Positions 46,441 to 57,768 of a stretch of DNA of 64,000 bases are shown piece by piece; position 1 is the first letter of the stretch; each line of letters begins with the position of its first letter. Where the stretch lies: positions 1-64,000 of the forward strand of contig JALIZF010001546.1 in the NCBI GenBank assembly GCA_029948255.1, read 5' to 3'. The position numbers were made by a program, and so were the translations under genes. The notes beneath the pieces were generated by a model. That model ran no database searches, was not told the origin of the DNA, and worked only from the letters and a program-made list of their open reading frames with translations. Origin of the DNA: Telmatactis stephensoni. Taxonomy: Eukaryota > Cnidaria > Anthozoa > Actiniaria > Isophelliidae.

Positions 46441-47423
46441 CTAGACGCACACGTGCGTTCACTCGTGCCCCTGGAACCCTTTTTAAGAGTGAGGCTCCAA
46501 TGACCGGCTCCGTTCGTACTCTTCCCCGAGCCGTTTCACGCATTCTTCACCATTCCGGGAAATAGCTAACCGTAACATAATGACCTTTTTTGAATCAAAC
46601 TAAAAAATATCTTGATTAGTCAGTTTGTCTGTCAACAGCTCTAGTGTTTCCCTTTGTCTTTCTATTATCATGCATGGGTATTAGATATCTCCAACATGCA
46701 AAAATATACCAGTTTATTCAACTTCTTATTTCACTATATATCTCAATTGTTTGCTGTAAAGACTTCTATACAACGGCATATTTAAGACAATAACAAATCG
46801 TGTATTTTTTCGTTCATTTTTCAGATGTTTTATATATGAATAAAAGACGTTACGTGACCAAACGCGAAATACAAGGTCAATGGAATCTAGTTTCATGCCA
46901 TTCCGATATTAAATTAAAATTCAGTACAAAAGCCTCTCAAGATCTCTTGAATGCTTGAATGAGGAATATAATTGACTTGCTTCTATGTATGTTCGTTTAG
47001 CAACGTAGGATGAGAAATTCGTAGTTTTTCAGCTCATAGGAAATAGTCGTTATCGCGAGGGCCTCGGCTTTCAAGTACTCCATTTAGAGTTCGATATTTG
47101 GTCAAAGTATTGAAGATGAAGCTCAAAATATCAGCCCATTCTGAAGCTCTTATGAGTATATAGGTATATCTCGAGTTAAAAGCTCCAAATTAAATTGTTC
47201 TATTGCAGGAAAAGCCTGTCTCTGAAAGCTATTTTCTTTGTCGTCGGCCATCTTGCATTCCTAAAGTTCCTGGCTTGCGTTCGCGGTCGCTCAAGGGTGA
47301 TGAATGAAAGGCATTGTTTTTACGTTCTTAACCAATCAGAAGTTCCTCAGGACGAACAGAGAATAAGAAAAAACATTTGCAGTTTATAACTCGTTCCCGG
47401 CCTAAAGGCCTGGGCACGAGTAA
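46441..47423. mobile_element. 983-bp non-autonomous element inserted in the R4-like RT, copy A1
   Basis: Removing 46441-47423 restores the RT reading (VNNLI joined to EHNIQKGF). The ends carry inverted CACTCGTGCCC / GGGCACGAGT, and the left end has the palindrome ACGCACACGTGCGT. No convincing target duplication and no ORF. A second copy is at 50074-51054. Confidence 0.7.
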
Positions 47424-48360
47424 TTAAATTGTTGACAGTGAGAAAACGGAAGATCAAGTTACGGAGACACGAGGTAAACACTTTTAAAGGTATGGATTCT
47501 AAAGTAATGGGGCGAAAATTTGCAGGATTGTTAGTGTTGCCTTTTTTATGGATTAATATAGTGCACGCTTTTTTCCATTCAGAGGGAACAGAACCAGACG
47601 ACCAAATTTGGTGTATAATTTCAGCAAGATAAGACCGTAAAGCAGGGCAGCGTTTGAAGCATATAATGGAGAGTTGATCAAGAGGACATGGAGATCCAGA
47701 CGCTTTCATTTTACGAATGACATTAGAAATTTGTTCGTAGGTAGGAGGATCAAGGTTATAAGGAACTTCAGGTGCAGGTAGACTAGGGATCCAGCTTGGA
47801 ATATTAAACAACTTGTTTGGGATGACTGCAGAGAGAGTTTTACGGAAATATGAAGCACACTCTACCATATTGAAGGTGGGGAGAACGGATTTACTTTTGT
47901 TGAGAATATTTTTAACATATCCCCAGAAACGTCTATTAATAGCCTTGTCGTGATTAACTTCGTTGCATTTTTCATCAGTGTCAGTAGAGTAATCATCGTT
48001 AATAAAATCATCTAAGGGAATATTTGTAGAGTCGTTTGAAATTTGTTCTTCAAGATCAGCACGTAATTCGTCGTTAAGACCAAGCACAGTTCTGCAGCTT
48101 CGCTGGTGCATCTTCAAACCTCTCACTCCTTTACAGTTCTTACCACAGCAACATTTGACAACATTGGAGTTTGCAGAACCAACTGGAGGGTGAATTACGG
48201 GTATTTGCCTTGCGACATTAACACCAGAGCGACCTTGATCCGCTTGATTAATCCGTTGTTTACAACGCCAAGAATGGCGACCCAGCGTAATGAAGTCTTT
48301 GCCACAAAACGAACAAACGACACAAACGAGTAACATTAAAATAAAATTTGAACGAATCAT
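47424..48360 (-). pseudogene. R4-like ORF, 5' part: zinc fingers and start of RT
   Basis: ATG at 48360 after about 130 bp of 5' UTR. Two Cys/His clusters (CSFCGKDF...HSWRC; CGKNCKGVRGLKMHQRSC) are followed by an acidic linker. The RT fingers are KKACTILIHKKGN, FRPITLESIPLKVFTSCLRN and RFLTVNNLI. The open frame continues to 47347 only by reading into the inserted element. Confidence 0.8.
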
Positions 48361-48490
48361 GATCCATAAACTTGAGAAGCCTTGTTTGATGACTAAATGG
48401 ATATAATAAAAGACGATTCAAGTATGAAAATAGCAATTAAACTGCTTACATGTACAGAGCACGTCTTACCGCCTCTGCTCGATGTAATAA

Positions 48491-48499
48491 TCAATGTAT

Positions 48500-48567
<68 letters not shown>
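48491..48567. repeat. (TAA)n microsatellite at the 5' border of the R4-like element
   Basis: About 25 perfect triplets. Possible insertion target of the retrotransposon. Confidence 0.95.
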
Positions 48568-48569
<2 letters not shown>

Positions 48570-49275
48570 CAGAACTGTGAAATTGTTAAGAGATTTTCGT
48601 GCGTGTCGATTATGTAAACGCATGATTATACCGATATAATAGTTGAAAGAATTTTAGCTTTATAAGATATTTTTAAGTACGTGAATAGTGAAAAATTTAG
48701 CATATTTATTTTTTTTAAGAATATGATTTACGTGTACATATAGATATCCTGTATTTAAATCCACATTGCCTAGGCTGTGGCCGCAATGATGTCGACATAT
48801 ATATTGAACTATTTTAACAATAAAGTCTACCATAATAATATTTGTTTAGCGCCCTTTCACTTGAAAACATTTATATTTCAAAACGTATATTCAGACGGTA
48901 AATATAATAATCACGCAAAAAGACATGCTACAATCATCACAATATTGAAAACGTCGTACTTCGCACAGTTTGTCACTTTTCTTGTTTTCAAATTTTATGA
49001 GGCGTAGGCGAAATATAGAATATCACGAGCACTATTTATGCCAAATATCACTTAATATAAATTCACGCTTTTCTGTTGTTGAAAATGATGACAGGATGTC
49101 ATCGAAACGTCAAACAATTATTGCGTTTATTTTTCTTGTGAAATATCACGTAATACATGCTATTATTTGTTAATATTATAACCTAAGACATTTTTGCAAC
49201 TTTCGATCAAAAACAGTTCCACTCCACTGTTAGGGTTTTCCAATTTAGCTGAATTTTCGCTTACATGGAAGACTA
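48568..49275. other. No gene recognised
   Basis: AT-rich, short frames only. Confidence 0.45.
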
Positions 49276-49603
49276 AAGTGGGACGACGATGAAATTTGAA
49301 AATGACTTGAAACTCGGTTGAACTTATCTTATATGGCTCCTATAATCAAACAGCGACATATTTTATTCAGTTATATTCAAAAGAGAGAGATCAAAATTAT
49401 CAAATATATTAGCATCTGAATTGTATGCAAACCTATTGTTCTCTTAAATCTTTTAAATCCAAATTTCTCGGTGATAATGAGCTTAAAATGCAGAATTTTT
49501 GGGAAAGTAATTCTTCATATGCATTTATTGTCATCACTGATTTACTTCAACTAGGAATAATCCATTTCCAATTTTAACCGATTTTGATCGTCGTCCCCCT
49601 TTA
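49276..49603. mobile_element. Possible MITE with GGGACGACGAT ends
   Basis: AAAGTGGGACGACGAT at 49276 is inverted at 49588 (ATCGTCGTCCCCCTTT), about 330 bp apart. Confidence 0.45.
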
Positions 49604-49608
49604 AAGCC

Positions 49609-51298
49609 TGGTTTTCACTTTGACGGAAGCAGAAGCGGATGCAACTGTTACGAGGGACTGCTAGGTCCAAACGGTTCTATACAAGAGCTGGCGATGAACC
49701 TTTAACTCTACGACGAGACAGTTCCTTCGCTGTAGGCTTTGTTTTATTATACTCTAAGGACTTGTACACATGTCTAGCTCTAGGTCTAAAAGGAAGTCTA
49801 TCTATTTGAGTAACTCTCTCTTTTATAATGTCCTGTGAGACAGGCCTCAATGAACCGCAAGGATGGGTGTTTTGGTAAACACAATCAGATTGGACGGCGC
49901 CTTTTCCAATGTGATTGGTTGCACGTGAAACATTGCCAATCATGGGAAACGGAGGCCAAATGTTGTCGGCTAGGATATTATTCCAGAGATGTCAAGGTTA
50001 ATCTATTGTTTCTTAAAGCCAAGGGGAATTCCCTACTTTGATATTCTATACTTTGATATTCTAAACTGAAACAAGACGCACACGTGCGTTCACTCGTCCC
50101 CCGGGAGCCCTTCAGTGACCGGCCCCGTGCGTACTCTTCCCCGAGCCGTTTTACGCATTCTAACCGTAACATAATAAAGACCTTTTTTGACTTTTTTAGA
50201 GAATATCTGATTAGTCAATTTGTCTGTCAGCAGTTTAGTGTTTGCTTTTATCCCAACATGCAAAAATATACCAGTTTATTCAACTTTTTATTTCACTATA
50301 TATCTCAATTGTTTGCTGCAAAGACTTCTACAACGACGTTTTTGACACTCAATAACAAGTCGTGTATTTTTTCGGCGTTCATGTTTCAGATGTTTTATCT
50401 ATTACGTGACCAAACGCATCAGGTCAAATAGAGTCTTGATTCCATGAAAATATATGAATAAATTGTCTGGCCAGAATTGTGTTAAAATTCATTACAAAAA
50501 CGTCTCAAGATGTCTTGAATGCTTGAATGAAAAATATAATTGACTTGCCTCTATATGCGTTCGTTTAGCAACATGTAGGGTGAGAAATTCGTAGATTTCC
50601 AGCTCAAAGGAATTGTTACGAGTCGCGAGAGCTTCAGTTTTCAAGTACTCCATCGGAGTTCGATATTTGGTCAAAGTATTGGAGATCAAGCTCAAAATAA
50701 CAGCCCATTCTGAAGCTCTTATAAGTGTCTAGGTATATCTCGAGTTAAAAGCTCCATTTTCTATTGTCTCACTGCTGGAAAAGCCTGTCTCTGAAAGCCA
50801 TTTTTTGGGCTGTCCGCCATCTTGCATTCCTAAAGTTCCTGACTGGCGTTCACTTCGAAGACCTTCGAAGAGTTCGCACTCGCTCAAAGGTGATGAATGA
50901 AAGGCATTGTTTCTTGCGCTCTTAACCAATCAGAAGCTTTAACACGTGACCGATTGCGCAAGAAAGGCCTCTTCTGGCGACGAAAAGAGAAAAAAAAAAA
51001 AACATTTGCATTTTATAACTCGTTCCCGGCCTAAAGGCCTGGGCACGAGTAATTACTCTTGTCAGCAAAATGACAGCATACTGAAGACTATAAACCACCA
51101 AATTATTAAAACTAACGCGGTAAACCAAAAACTAATTAAAACTGGAAAAGTGTATCATAACACAACATACGCAGACTCATTTTCGCGTTTATCACCTAGG
51201 TGTGAGAAAAGACAATCTCTGCTAATAAGCAGTACACTACTGAGTCTGCGTATGTTGCTTCCGCTTCTGCTTCCGTCGAAGTGAAAACTGAATGGGGA
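49609..51298. mobile_element. Inverted-repeat element hosting copy A2
   Basis: GCCTGGTTTTCACTTTGACG, then GAAGCAGAAGCGGATGCAAC at 49609 is inverted at 51253 (GTTGCTTCCGCTTCTGCTTC, then CGTCGAAGTGAAAAC). The A2 element lies inside it. No transposase recognised. Confidence 0.5.
50074..51054. mobile_element. Second copy (A2) of the 983-bp element
   Basis: Aligns end to end with 46443-47426: same AGACGCACACGTGCGTTCAC start, same CCGCCATCTTGCATTCCTAA middle, same GGCCTAAAGGCCTGGGCACG end. Substitutions and small indels separate them. Confidence 0.75.
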
Positions 51299-52002
51299 CC
51301 AGTTTTGTCTTCGATAAGATTTTCCCTTTTCAAATCCTAAACACATGCATCGAAAAATGTCAGCTAGTTATATAAGAATTTTATGTAGTTGTATAACTTG
51401 GTTGTAATAAATTTTGAGAAACAAAAAGTGTGATGTGTATTTACTTTTGTACAAACTTTTGGATTCAAAAAACTTCAATCGTGAAATTTTTCGAGTTCAT
51501 AAAGCAAGTGCACAAATTGCCTGGGAGATAGTACATTAACACTAATTCAACTTAATTATTGTTTACTGTATTTAAACATTACTAGAGAGTTCTTGTTTGT
51601 TCCAAAGTGCTTAGCAGCACTAAGCATAGTTCTTTAAGCAGTAGCCCAGATTACCTTGGAGACTGATCACGTGACTCTAGACCTTATTGGTCATAGTCAC
51701 AGTCACTCAACGAAATTCTCACGGGACGAGTTCCTCAAGTGAACTGCTGAAACACTTCTTCTATTAAGGTAAAGTGTAGATTTAAAAGACCAGTTGGTTG
51801 AGTCCCCAAAGTTGTAATGGTCCAAGACCATTGGTAAGGAGAGCTTTAACAGTAGTAGTTGTATATTATGTTGGGGTATTTAGAACCACTACAAGCGCTA
51901 GCTATGGTCAGTTGTCCATAAAAGATTGTTTCGGCCAACAGCCCTTTTTCTCGTGACGGGAAATTGACGAGCTACAACAAAGTATTGTTGGCATGGTTAG
52001 CC
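51299..52002. other. No gene recognised
   Basis: No coding signal seen. Confidence 0.45.
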
Positions 52003-52652
52003 TACTCAAGTATGTTAAGGCCATGCAGGAATTTTGCTTAAACAGATAAATTGCCTTAACCAAGGTTACTGAGGAGACAAATCAACGATTTTTTGCCGTG
52101 TAATATATTTTGATGAATTGAACATTTTGTGATACTTGAGGCGTCACGTGATCTATGACGTCATAAATTACCTTTTTCAAAATGGGCCAATGGAGAAAAA
52201 AGGAAACGAAACAATATCTGCTGTTTTAGTATTCTACTAATGTGTTCTCTACAAAACTGTCTTCATCGCTGGTCCACCTCTCTTGTTTTAGGAGATAAAA
52301 GCTAAAATATAAGGTCACGTGACCTGTTTTCCATATTCTCCCCTTATACATGAGAGGTGGACCAGCGATGAGGCAGTTTTGTAGAGAACACATTAGTAGA
52401 ATGCTAAAACAGCAAATATTGTTTCGTTTCCTTTTCTCTCCATTGGTCCATTTTGAAAAAGGTAATTTATGACGTCATAGCTCACGTGACACCTCGATAG
52501 TCACAAAAAAATACCTTAAAATGTTAAGTTAAATGAAATATCCTATAATGCAAAAAATATTTATGTTTGCTCGTCAGTAAAACTATTTAAGGCTATTTAA
52601 CGTTTACAGGCTATTCTGGCAAGAATTCCTGGCCTTAACATACTTGAGTAGT
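52003..52652. mobile_element. 640-bp palindromic element, CTCAAG...AAGGCC family copy 2
   Basis: Ends CTACTCAAGTATGTTAAGGC / GCCTTAACATACTTGAGTAG. The inner arms also pair: ACGTCATAAATTACCTTTTT and AATGTGTTCTCTACAAAACT are mirrored right of the centre near 52318, which is AGGTCACGTGACCT. No ORF. Confidence 0.75.
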
Positions 52653-52734
52653 GGTGAGAGCCATGATGGGTGACAGGCAAACTTCAGGGAAACACGGCAA
52701 ACTTCAAAGGGACTAACAAAGCAGCAAACAACAA

Positions 52735-52962
52735 CGGACAATTAGATTTTTGAGGGGGGGAGGTTGGGGGGTTGGACAATAACCAAAAAATTTCGAGCAC
52801 AGCCTTTAAGGAAGGAAAAACTCATGCACAACAAAAGTACCAGAAAAAGAACCCATGCATGTTGAAAAAAAAAACCTGCACCACCACGAAGGACAAAAAA
52901 AAATCCTGCACAAAACAAACTGCCCAACCTCCCTTCCCCTCTCAAAAATCTAATAGTCCGTA
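52735..52962. mobile_element. MITE with about 25-bp inverted ends
   Basis: GGACAATTAGATTTTTGAGG on the left and CTCAAAAATCTAATAGTCCG on the right are inverted; A-rich interior. Confidence 0.6.
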
Positions 52963-53426
52963 CCGTACACTTGATTGATCTGACCCAAACGTTTTCATTG
53001 GACAATTGTGTGATATATGTAGGAATGATTTTGTTGTTTGCACGGTCACGGTTGGTAAAGGGAACAAAAAGATAGAACAATGGGTTTCTATTAACTTTGA
53101 ATTCTAGTCAATGACAAAAGGAAATAATCAGTCTCAGTAGAACTGCATGTGCGTACGATGTTTAATTACCTGGTTGTAGACCTTTGAGTTGTCCTGGAAG
53201 TTTTCTTAGTCTCCTTTTGGTATTTTGTGGTTTCAAGATCAAGGTAGAATTTACATTATATTATGATTAAGCTGTTATAGATCAGCTATATGGAGATCAT
53301 TGAATATCTATTCCAAACTGAACCATAGGCGACTGGAGATAGATTAGTACAAGAACTACAAAATAACTCTTCATCGACTTTCTTTGTGAGAATGTTATTA
53401 TCGATCGGTTCGTCTTAAGCTTTGCC

Positions 53427-53592
53427 CAGTTTACACGGCCAATGTTTCATGGTATGACATCCCTAAATTTTGGCAGGCGGACCGATTACATCTCCACCAG
53501 GGACAACAAACGTCCACACGATCATAATTACGCGCCCAAAATGATGGGTCTTCTTGCCCAGATGCACCATAAAAAGGCCGTGTAAATCGAGC
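53427..53592. mobile_element. Possible PIF/Harbinger-type MITE
   Basis: CCCAGTTTACACGGCCAATG on the left and AAAAGGCCGTGTAAATCGAG on the right are inverted. Confidence 0.45.
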
Positions 53593-54538
53593 TTCAGCAT
53601 CTGTGTAGAAGCTATACCATCAGACAATTTTCAAACCACTTGGACTTTAGTTTCCATTATATTGTCTGATGTAATAATAATAAATCAAATAATCTTGGAC
53701 AATAGAATATAAACATCAAACTGGTTTGAACATCTTCAAACCCCAAAATAATTTGAAATTACAACAGAGATATTTTCGTCCTTCTGCGGCTCTGAAATGA
53801 CTTGTCGCCACCTCGCTATTCAACGTGACTACAAAACTATTTTGTGTTTGCAAATCTTCGCAGTTCTCCATGGAGGGTTCAGACTTACCGAATCGCCAGC
53901 GGTCGCCTTTGGAAAAATGTTTTGGATTCATGAAGAAATATTTTTGTGAAGGTTAGTTAAAGTGTGACTTAATTGTTTTTCCTGGTCAAAATTTGATTCA
54001 GTCTTCTTAAGGTGGCTCGACTGGGTTTTGTTTGAGACGCAACCTCCGCTGTTTGATCGCAAAATGCGTCGCGGCAAAAAACTTTATTTCGAAAAAATTC
54101 ATAGCAAGTCAAGGGTAGTTTCAAGTTCAGTTCTTTTGACGTTTAAATCATCATGATTGGAGCTAGCAATAATTTGTAGTGACGACATTGCTATTTTCAC
54201 AAACATGAATTTCTTAGACAAAATAGAGTTTTGTACAAAACCGCGTTTATTGGTTCATAGAATCCAGATGAAGTTCTCCACTGTTACTATGTTTAAAAGA
54301 TTTCTATGAAAGCGTATTCGAATAAAACGCGCTTGAACTTTTACGCACCAAAAATGTAAATAATTCCAAGCATTTAGTTCACTTGGCCAAAACTCTTACT
54401 TAAAGGACTCAGAAACAGCTTCTTTTGAGCTCATATTGTCGACTAGTCTCCTTCGCAGACGTTTTTAGTCTCGTCACGCCACGCGAATCCTCTTTGCGCA
54501 ATTTTGAGAAATACACATTTAGATCAAGTTGATAGAGC
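53593..54538. other. No gene recognised; solo MITE end
   Basis: A 71-codon minus-strand frame at 53716-53931 is not recognised. A partial copy of the 94-bp hairpin family lies at about 54440-54482. Confidence 0.4.
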
Positions 54539-54835
54539 TGTGCCTTTTCATCTTTTGTTTATCATTTCACTCATCTTTATAAAATGCTAGAAAACGTAAG
54601 ATTCCCTCGATGAATTATTTTCTAACTCCAGTATCAGCGTTTTCGCCAAATTGTTTTTTAATCCTACACCTTTCATGCCCATTGAAGCTTTGCAAGATAT
54701 CCAAAATAAATTATAAAAACCTAAATATTTAGGCTGCTTACTTTGGATTGACGGGCCGTTCTGGTCATCAAGCATTTCCATTGTCATTTTGTTTCTGAAC
54801 TTGTGAATTCTGATTCCGCTCGTTGCACTCATCCT
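54539..54835 (-). pseudogene. Diverged copy of the 79-codon ORF module, outside the fold-back units
   Basis: The minus strand reads DILQSFNGHERCRIKKQFGE in the frame of the repeated ORF, then has an in-frame stop after TGVRK and continues FIEGILRFLAFYKDE. Upstream is a stretch coding MEMLDDQN, matched in the units by TEMLDDQNN. More diverged than any copy in the palindrome, so it may be an older member. Function unknown. Confidence 0.5.
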
Positions 54836-54915
54836 TTGTTATTTTAATATATGCCATTGAAATTGCTATTCACAATACCCAAGAACAGAGTACGCAATGG
54901 AGTTATTCCGTGTTA

Positions 54916-55036
54916 GGCCCAGTTCAGACGTCGAACTTTTGCCGCGTCGAATCTAATAACATCAAAGAAGGCCGTCTAATTATCCATTGTTTTCAATGCA
55001 TTCGACGCGGCAAAAGTTCGACGTTTGAACTGGGCC
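54916..55036. mobile_element. 121-bp PIF/Harbinger-like MITE with TTA duplication and empty sites
   Basis: Ends GGCCCAGTTCAGACGTCGAA / inverse, about 38-bp inverted repeats, flanked by TTA at 54913-54915 and 55037-55039. The three homologous sites (about 56867, 56901 and 58738) read GTGTTAGATGC or its complement, with a single TTA and no insert. Confidence 0.85.
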
Positions 55037-55332
55037 TTAGACGCTTTTGATACCGTTGAGATGCAAATGTGCAAATGTTATCCTTGGGCATGCAAATTAC
55101 GAATGCTGGCATGTCCTGTGAAATCGTTTGTTGAAAAGAATCATTCAATCAAAGATTAGCTTTTGAAACCGATGGAATTTTGCTCCTTTTTAAACAATGG
55201 ATAGAGTTGCGAATAACGGAAACATTTCGAAATGAGAATGAGAAAGTGCGACAGAGACGAGAAATTTGGTAACACATAAATTAAGTTAATCACGTGTCGT
55301 GAGGTTTTCAGTGTTTTCATTTATTTCATTTA

Positions 55333-55572
55333 TTACAATTTACCTAACGTTTTCTTACTCTGTCCAGAATAACACTCTTTCGCAGGCTTTCCTTTCAAGA
55401 AACTACAACGCCTTTTCATCTTTTGTTTATTATTTCTCTCATCTTTATAAAATGCTAGAAAGCTTACGATTCCTTTGATTACCTTTTTTTTAACTTCAGT
55501 ATCAGCGTTTTCTCCAAGTTGTTTCTTAATCCTACATATTTCATGGCCATTGAAGCATTGTAAGAGATCCAA
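55333..55572 (-). CDS. 79-residue basic ORF, copy M1; function unknown
   Basis: Codes MDLLQCFNGHEICRIKKQLG...; Lys/Arg-rich second half (NNKQKMKRRCSFLKGKPAKE), no signal peptide or TM segment. The start is the only ATG in front, but the module may be a downstream exon: homology with the copy at 54.54-54.83 kb continues upstream of the ATG. Identical to M3 and M4. I do not recognise the family. Confidence 0.4.
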   Translation of the reverse strand: MDLLQCFNGHEICRIKKQLGENADTEVKKKVIKGIVSFLAFYKDERNNKQKMKRRCSFLKGKPAKECYSGQSKKTLGKL

Positions 55573-56009
55573 AATAAATTATAAAAACGTAAATTTTTAG
55601 GCCGCTCAAGCATCTCCATTGCCCACTGATTTTTTTATGAATAATGAATTGGAACTTACAAGTTTAGGAAAAAACTGCATGGACAACGGAGATGCTTGAC
55701 GACCAAAACAACGTTAACCCGAAGTAAGCGGGTTTTAATTTCTATGGAGACGTTTTCGAATAAAACGCACTTGAACTTTTGCGCATCAAAAAAGTAAACA
55801 ATTCCAAGCATTCAGTTTACTTGGCCGAAAACCTTACTTTTGGGACTCAGAAAAAGCTTTTTTTTCTTTTTGAGCTCATACTTTCGACACATTCAATGAC
55901 TGTTCTTTTGGAAAAGTAGAACAAAATTGTGTCGCACGATTTTGAGAAATGTGAATTTAGGTCAAGTTGATAGAGGTGCGCCTTTTTATCTTTTGTTTAT
56001 CATTTCACT

Positions 56010-56160
56010 TCTCTTTATAAAAAGCTAGAAAACTTAAGATTCCCTCGATTTATTTTTTTCTAACTTCAGTAGCAGCGTTTTGACCAAGTTGTCTCTTAAT
56101 CCTGCACATTTCATGCGGGCTATTGAAGCATTGTAAGATATCCAAAATAAATTATAAAAA
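56010..56160 (-). pseudogene. Diverged ORF module in the middle of unit 1
   Basis: The minus strand carries the complement of the unit 2 module below, including the CCCGCATGAAATGTGCAGG block and the early stop, so it is the same degraded copy in inverse orientation. Confidence 0.5.
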
Positions 56161-56334
56161 CCTAAATTTTTAGGCCGCTTACTTCGGGTTAACGTACGTT
56201 GTTTTGGTCGTCAAGCATCTCCGTTGTCCAGTTTTTTCCTAAACTTGTAAATTCCAATTCATTATTCATAAAAAAAATCCGTGGGCAATGGAGATGCTTG
56301 AGCGGCCTAAAAATTTACGTTTTTATAATTTATT

Positions 56335-56574
56335 TTGGATCTCTTACAATGCTTCAATGGCCATGAAATATGTAGGATTAAGAAACAACTTGGAGAAAAC
56401 GCTGATACTGAAGTTAAAAAAAAGGTAATCGAAGGAATCGTAAGCTTTCTAGCATTTTATAAAGATGAGAAAAATAATAAACAAAAGATGAAAAGGCGTT
56501 GTAGTTTCTTGAAAGGAAAGCCTGCGAAAGAGTGTTATTCTGGACAGAGTAAGAAAACGTTAGGTAAATTGTAA
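56335..56574 (+). CDS. 79-residue basic ORF, copy M2; function unknown
   Basis: Same protein as M1 except KVIEG for KVIKG and DEKNN for DERNN. Opposite strand to M1 within the same unit, because the terminal arms are inverted. Confidence 0.4.
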   Translation: MDLLQCFNGHEICRIKKQLGENADTEVKKKVIEGIVSFLAFYKDEKNNKQKMKRRCSFLKGKPAKECYSGQSKKTLGKL

Positions 56575-57196
56575 TAAATGAAATAAATGAAAACACTGAA
56601 AACCTCACGACACGTGATTAACTTAATTTATGTGTTACCAAATTTCTCGTCTCTGTCGCACTTTCTCATTCTCATTTCGAAATGTTTCCGTTATTCGCAA
56701 CTCTATCCATTGTTTAAAAAGGAGCAAAATTCCATCGGTTTCAAAAGTTAATCTTTGATTGAATGATTCTTTTCAACAAACGATTTCACAGGACATGCCA
56801 GCATTCGTAATTTGCATGCCCAAGGATAACATTTGCACATTTGCATCTCAACGGTATCAAAAGCGTCTAACACGGAATAACTCATTAGAGTTATTCCGTG
56901 TTAGATGCTTTTGATACCGTTGAGATGCAAATGTGCAAATGTTATCCTTGGGCATGCAAATTACGAATGCTGGCATGTCCTGTGAAATCGTTTGTTGAAA
57001 AGAATCATTCAATCAAAGATTAGCTTTTGAAACCGATGGAATTTTGCTCCTTTTTAAACAATGGATAGAGTTGCGAATAACGGAAACATTTCGAAATGAG
57101 AATGAGAAAGTGCGACAGAGACGAGAAATTTGGTAACACATAAATTAAGTTAATCACATGTCGTGAGGTTTTCAGTGTTTTCATTTATTTCATTTA

Positions 57197-57436
57197 TTAC
57201 AATTTACCTAACGTTTTCTTACTCTGTCCAGAATAACACTCTTTCGCAGGCTTTCCTTTCAAGAAACTACAACGCCTTTTCATCTTTTGTTTATTATTTC
57301 TCTCATCTTTATAAAATGCTAGAAAGCTTACGATTCCTTTGATTACCTTTTTTTTAACTTCAGTATCAGCGTTTTCTCCAAGTTGTTTCTTAATCCTACA
57401 TATTTCATGGCCATTGAAGCATTGTAAGAGATCCAA
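57197..57436 (-). CDS. 79-residue basic ORF, copy M3; function unknown
   Basis: Protein identical to M1. Lies in the left terminal arm of unit 2. Confidence 0.4.
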   Translation of the reverse strand: MDLLQCFNGHEICRIKKQLGENADTEVKKKVIKGIVSFLAFYKDERNNKQKMKRRCSFLKGKPAKECYSGQSKKTLGKL

Positions 57437-57625
57437 AATAAATTATAAAAACGTAAATTTTTAGGCCGCTCAAGCATCTCCATTGCCCACGGATTTTTTT
57501 TATGAATAATGAATTGGAATTTACAAGTTTAGGAAAAAACTGGACAACGGAGATGCTTGACGACCAAAACAACGTACGTTAACCCGAAGTAAGCGGCCTA
57601 AAAATTTAGGTTTTTATAATTTATT

Positions 57626-57768
57626 TTGGATATCTTACAATGCTTCAATAGCCCGCATGAAATGTGCAGGATTAAGAGACAACTTGGTCAAAACGCTGCT
57701 ACTGAAGTTAGAAAAAAATTAATCGAGGGAATCTTAAGTTTTCTAGCTTTTTATAAAGAGAAGTGAAA
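57626..57768 (+). pseudogene. Diverged ORF module in the middle of unit 2
   Basis: Reads DILQCFNSPHEMCRIKRQLG, then QNAATEVRKKLIEGILSFLA, then FYKEK and a stop, so it is shorter than the terminal copies. It has one in-frame 3-base insertion. Many of the differences are conservative. Confidence 0.5.

Larger units (their letters stand above)
43298..48489 (-). mobile_element. R4/Dong-like non-LTR retrotransposon with three nested insertions
   Basis: A single-ORF element with N-terminal zinc fingers, reverse transcriptase and a C-terminal restriction-like endonuclease. It lies between (AAT)n at 43250-43297 and (TAA)n at about 48491-48567. Its ORF is cut at 47424/46440 by a 983-bp element, at 46221/45686 by a truncated LINE and at 45629/45138 by a 492-bp MITE. 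With these and their duplications removed, the frame can be followed through every junction. Dong elements are known to insert in TAA repeats, which fits. The (TAA)n borders could also be tails of other elements. Confidence 0.75.
54900..56883. mobile_element. Fold-back unit 1 (left arm of a 3.85-kb palindrome)
   Basis: Starts GAGTTATTCCGTGTTAG and ends with its reverse complement. The outer 550-600 bp on each side (to about 55610 and from about 56290) are inverted copies of each other, as in fold-back transposons. The middle (55620-56285) carries one more diverged ORF module. A 121-bp MITE at 54916-55036 is absent from unit 2. Confidence 0.8.

Noticed and set aside
47195..47632. Plus-strand frames near the R4-like element as host genes
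   Set aside because: They lie in the inserted element and antisense to the retrotransposon ORF.
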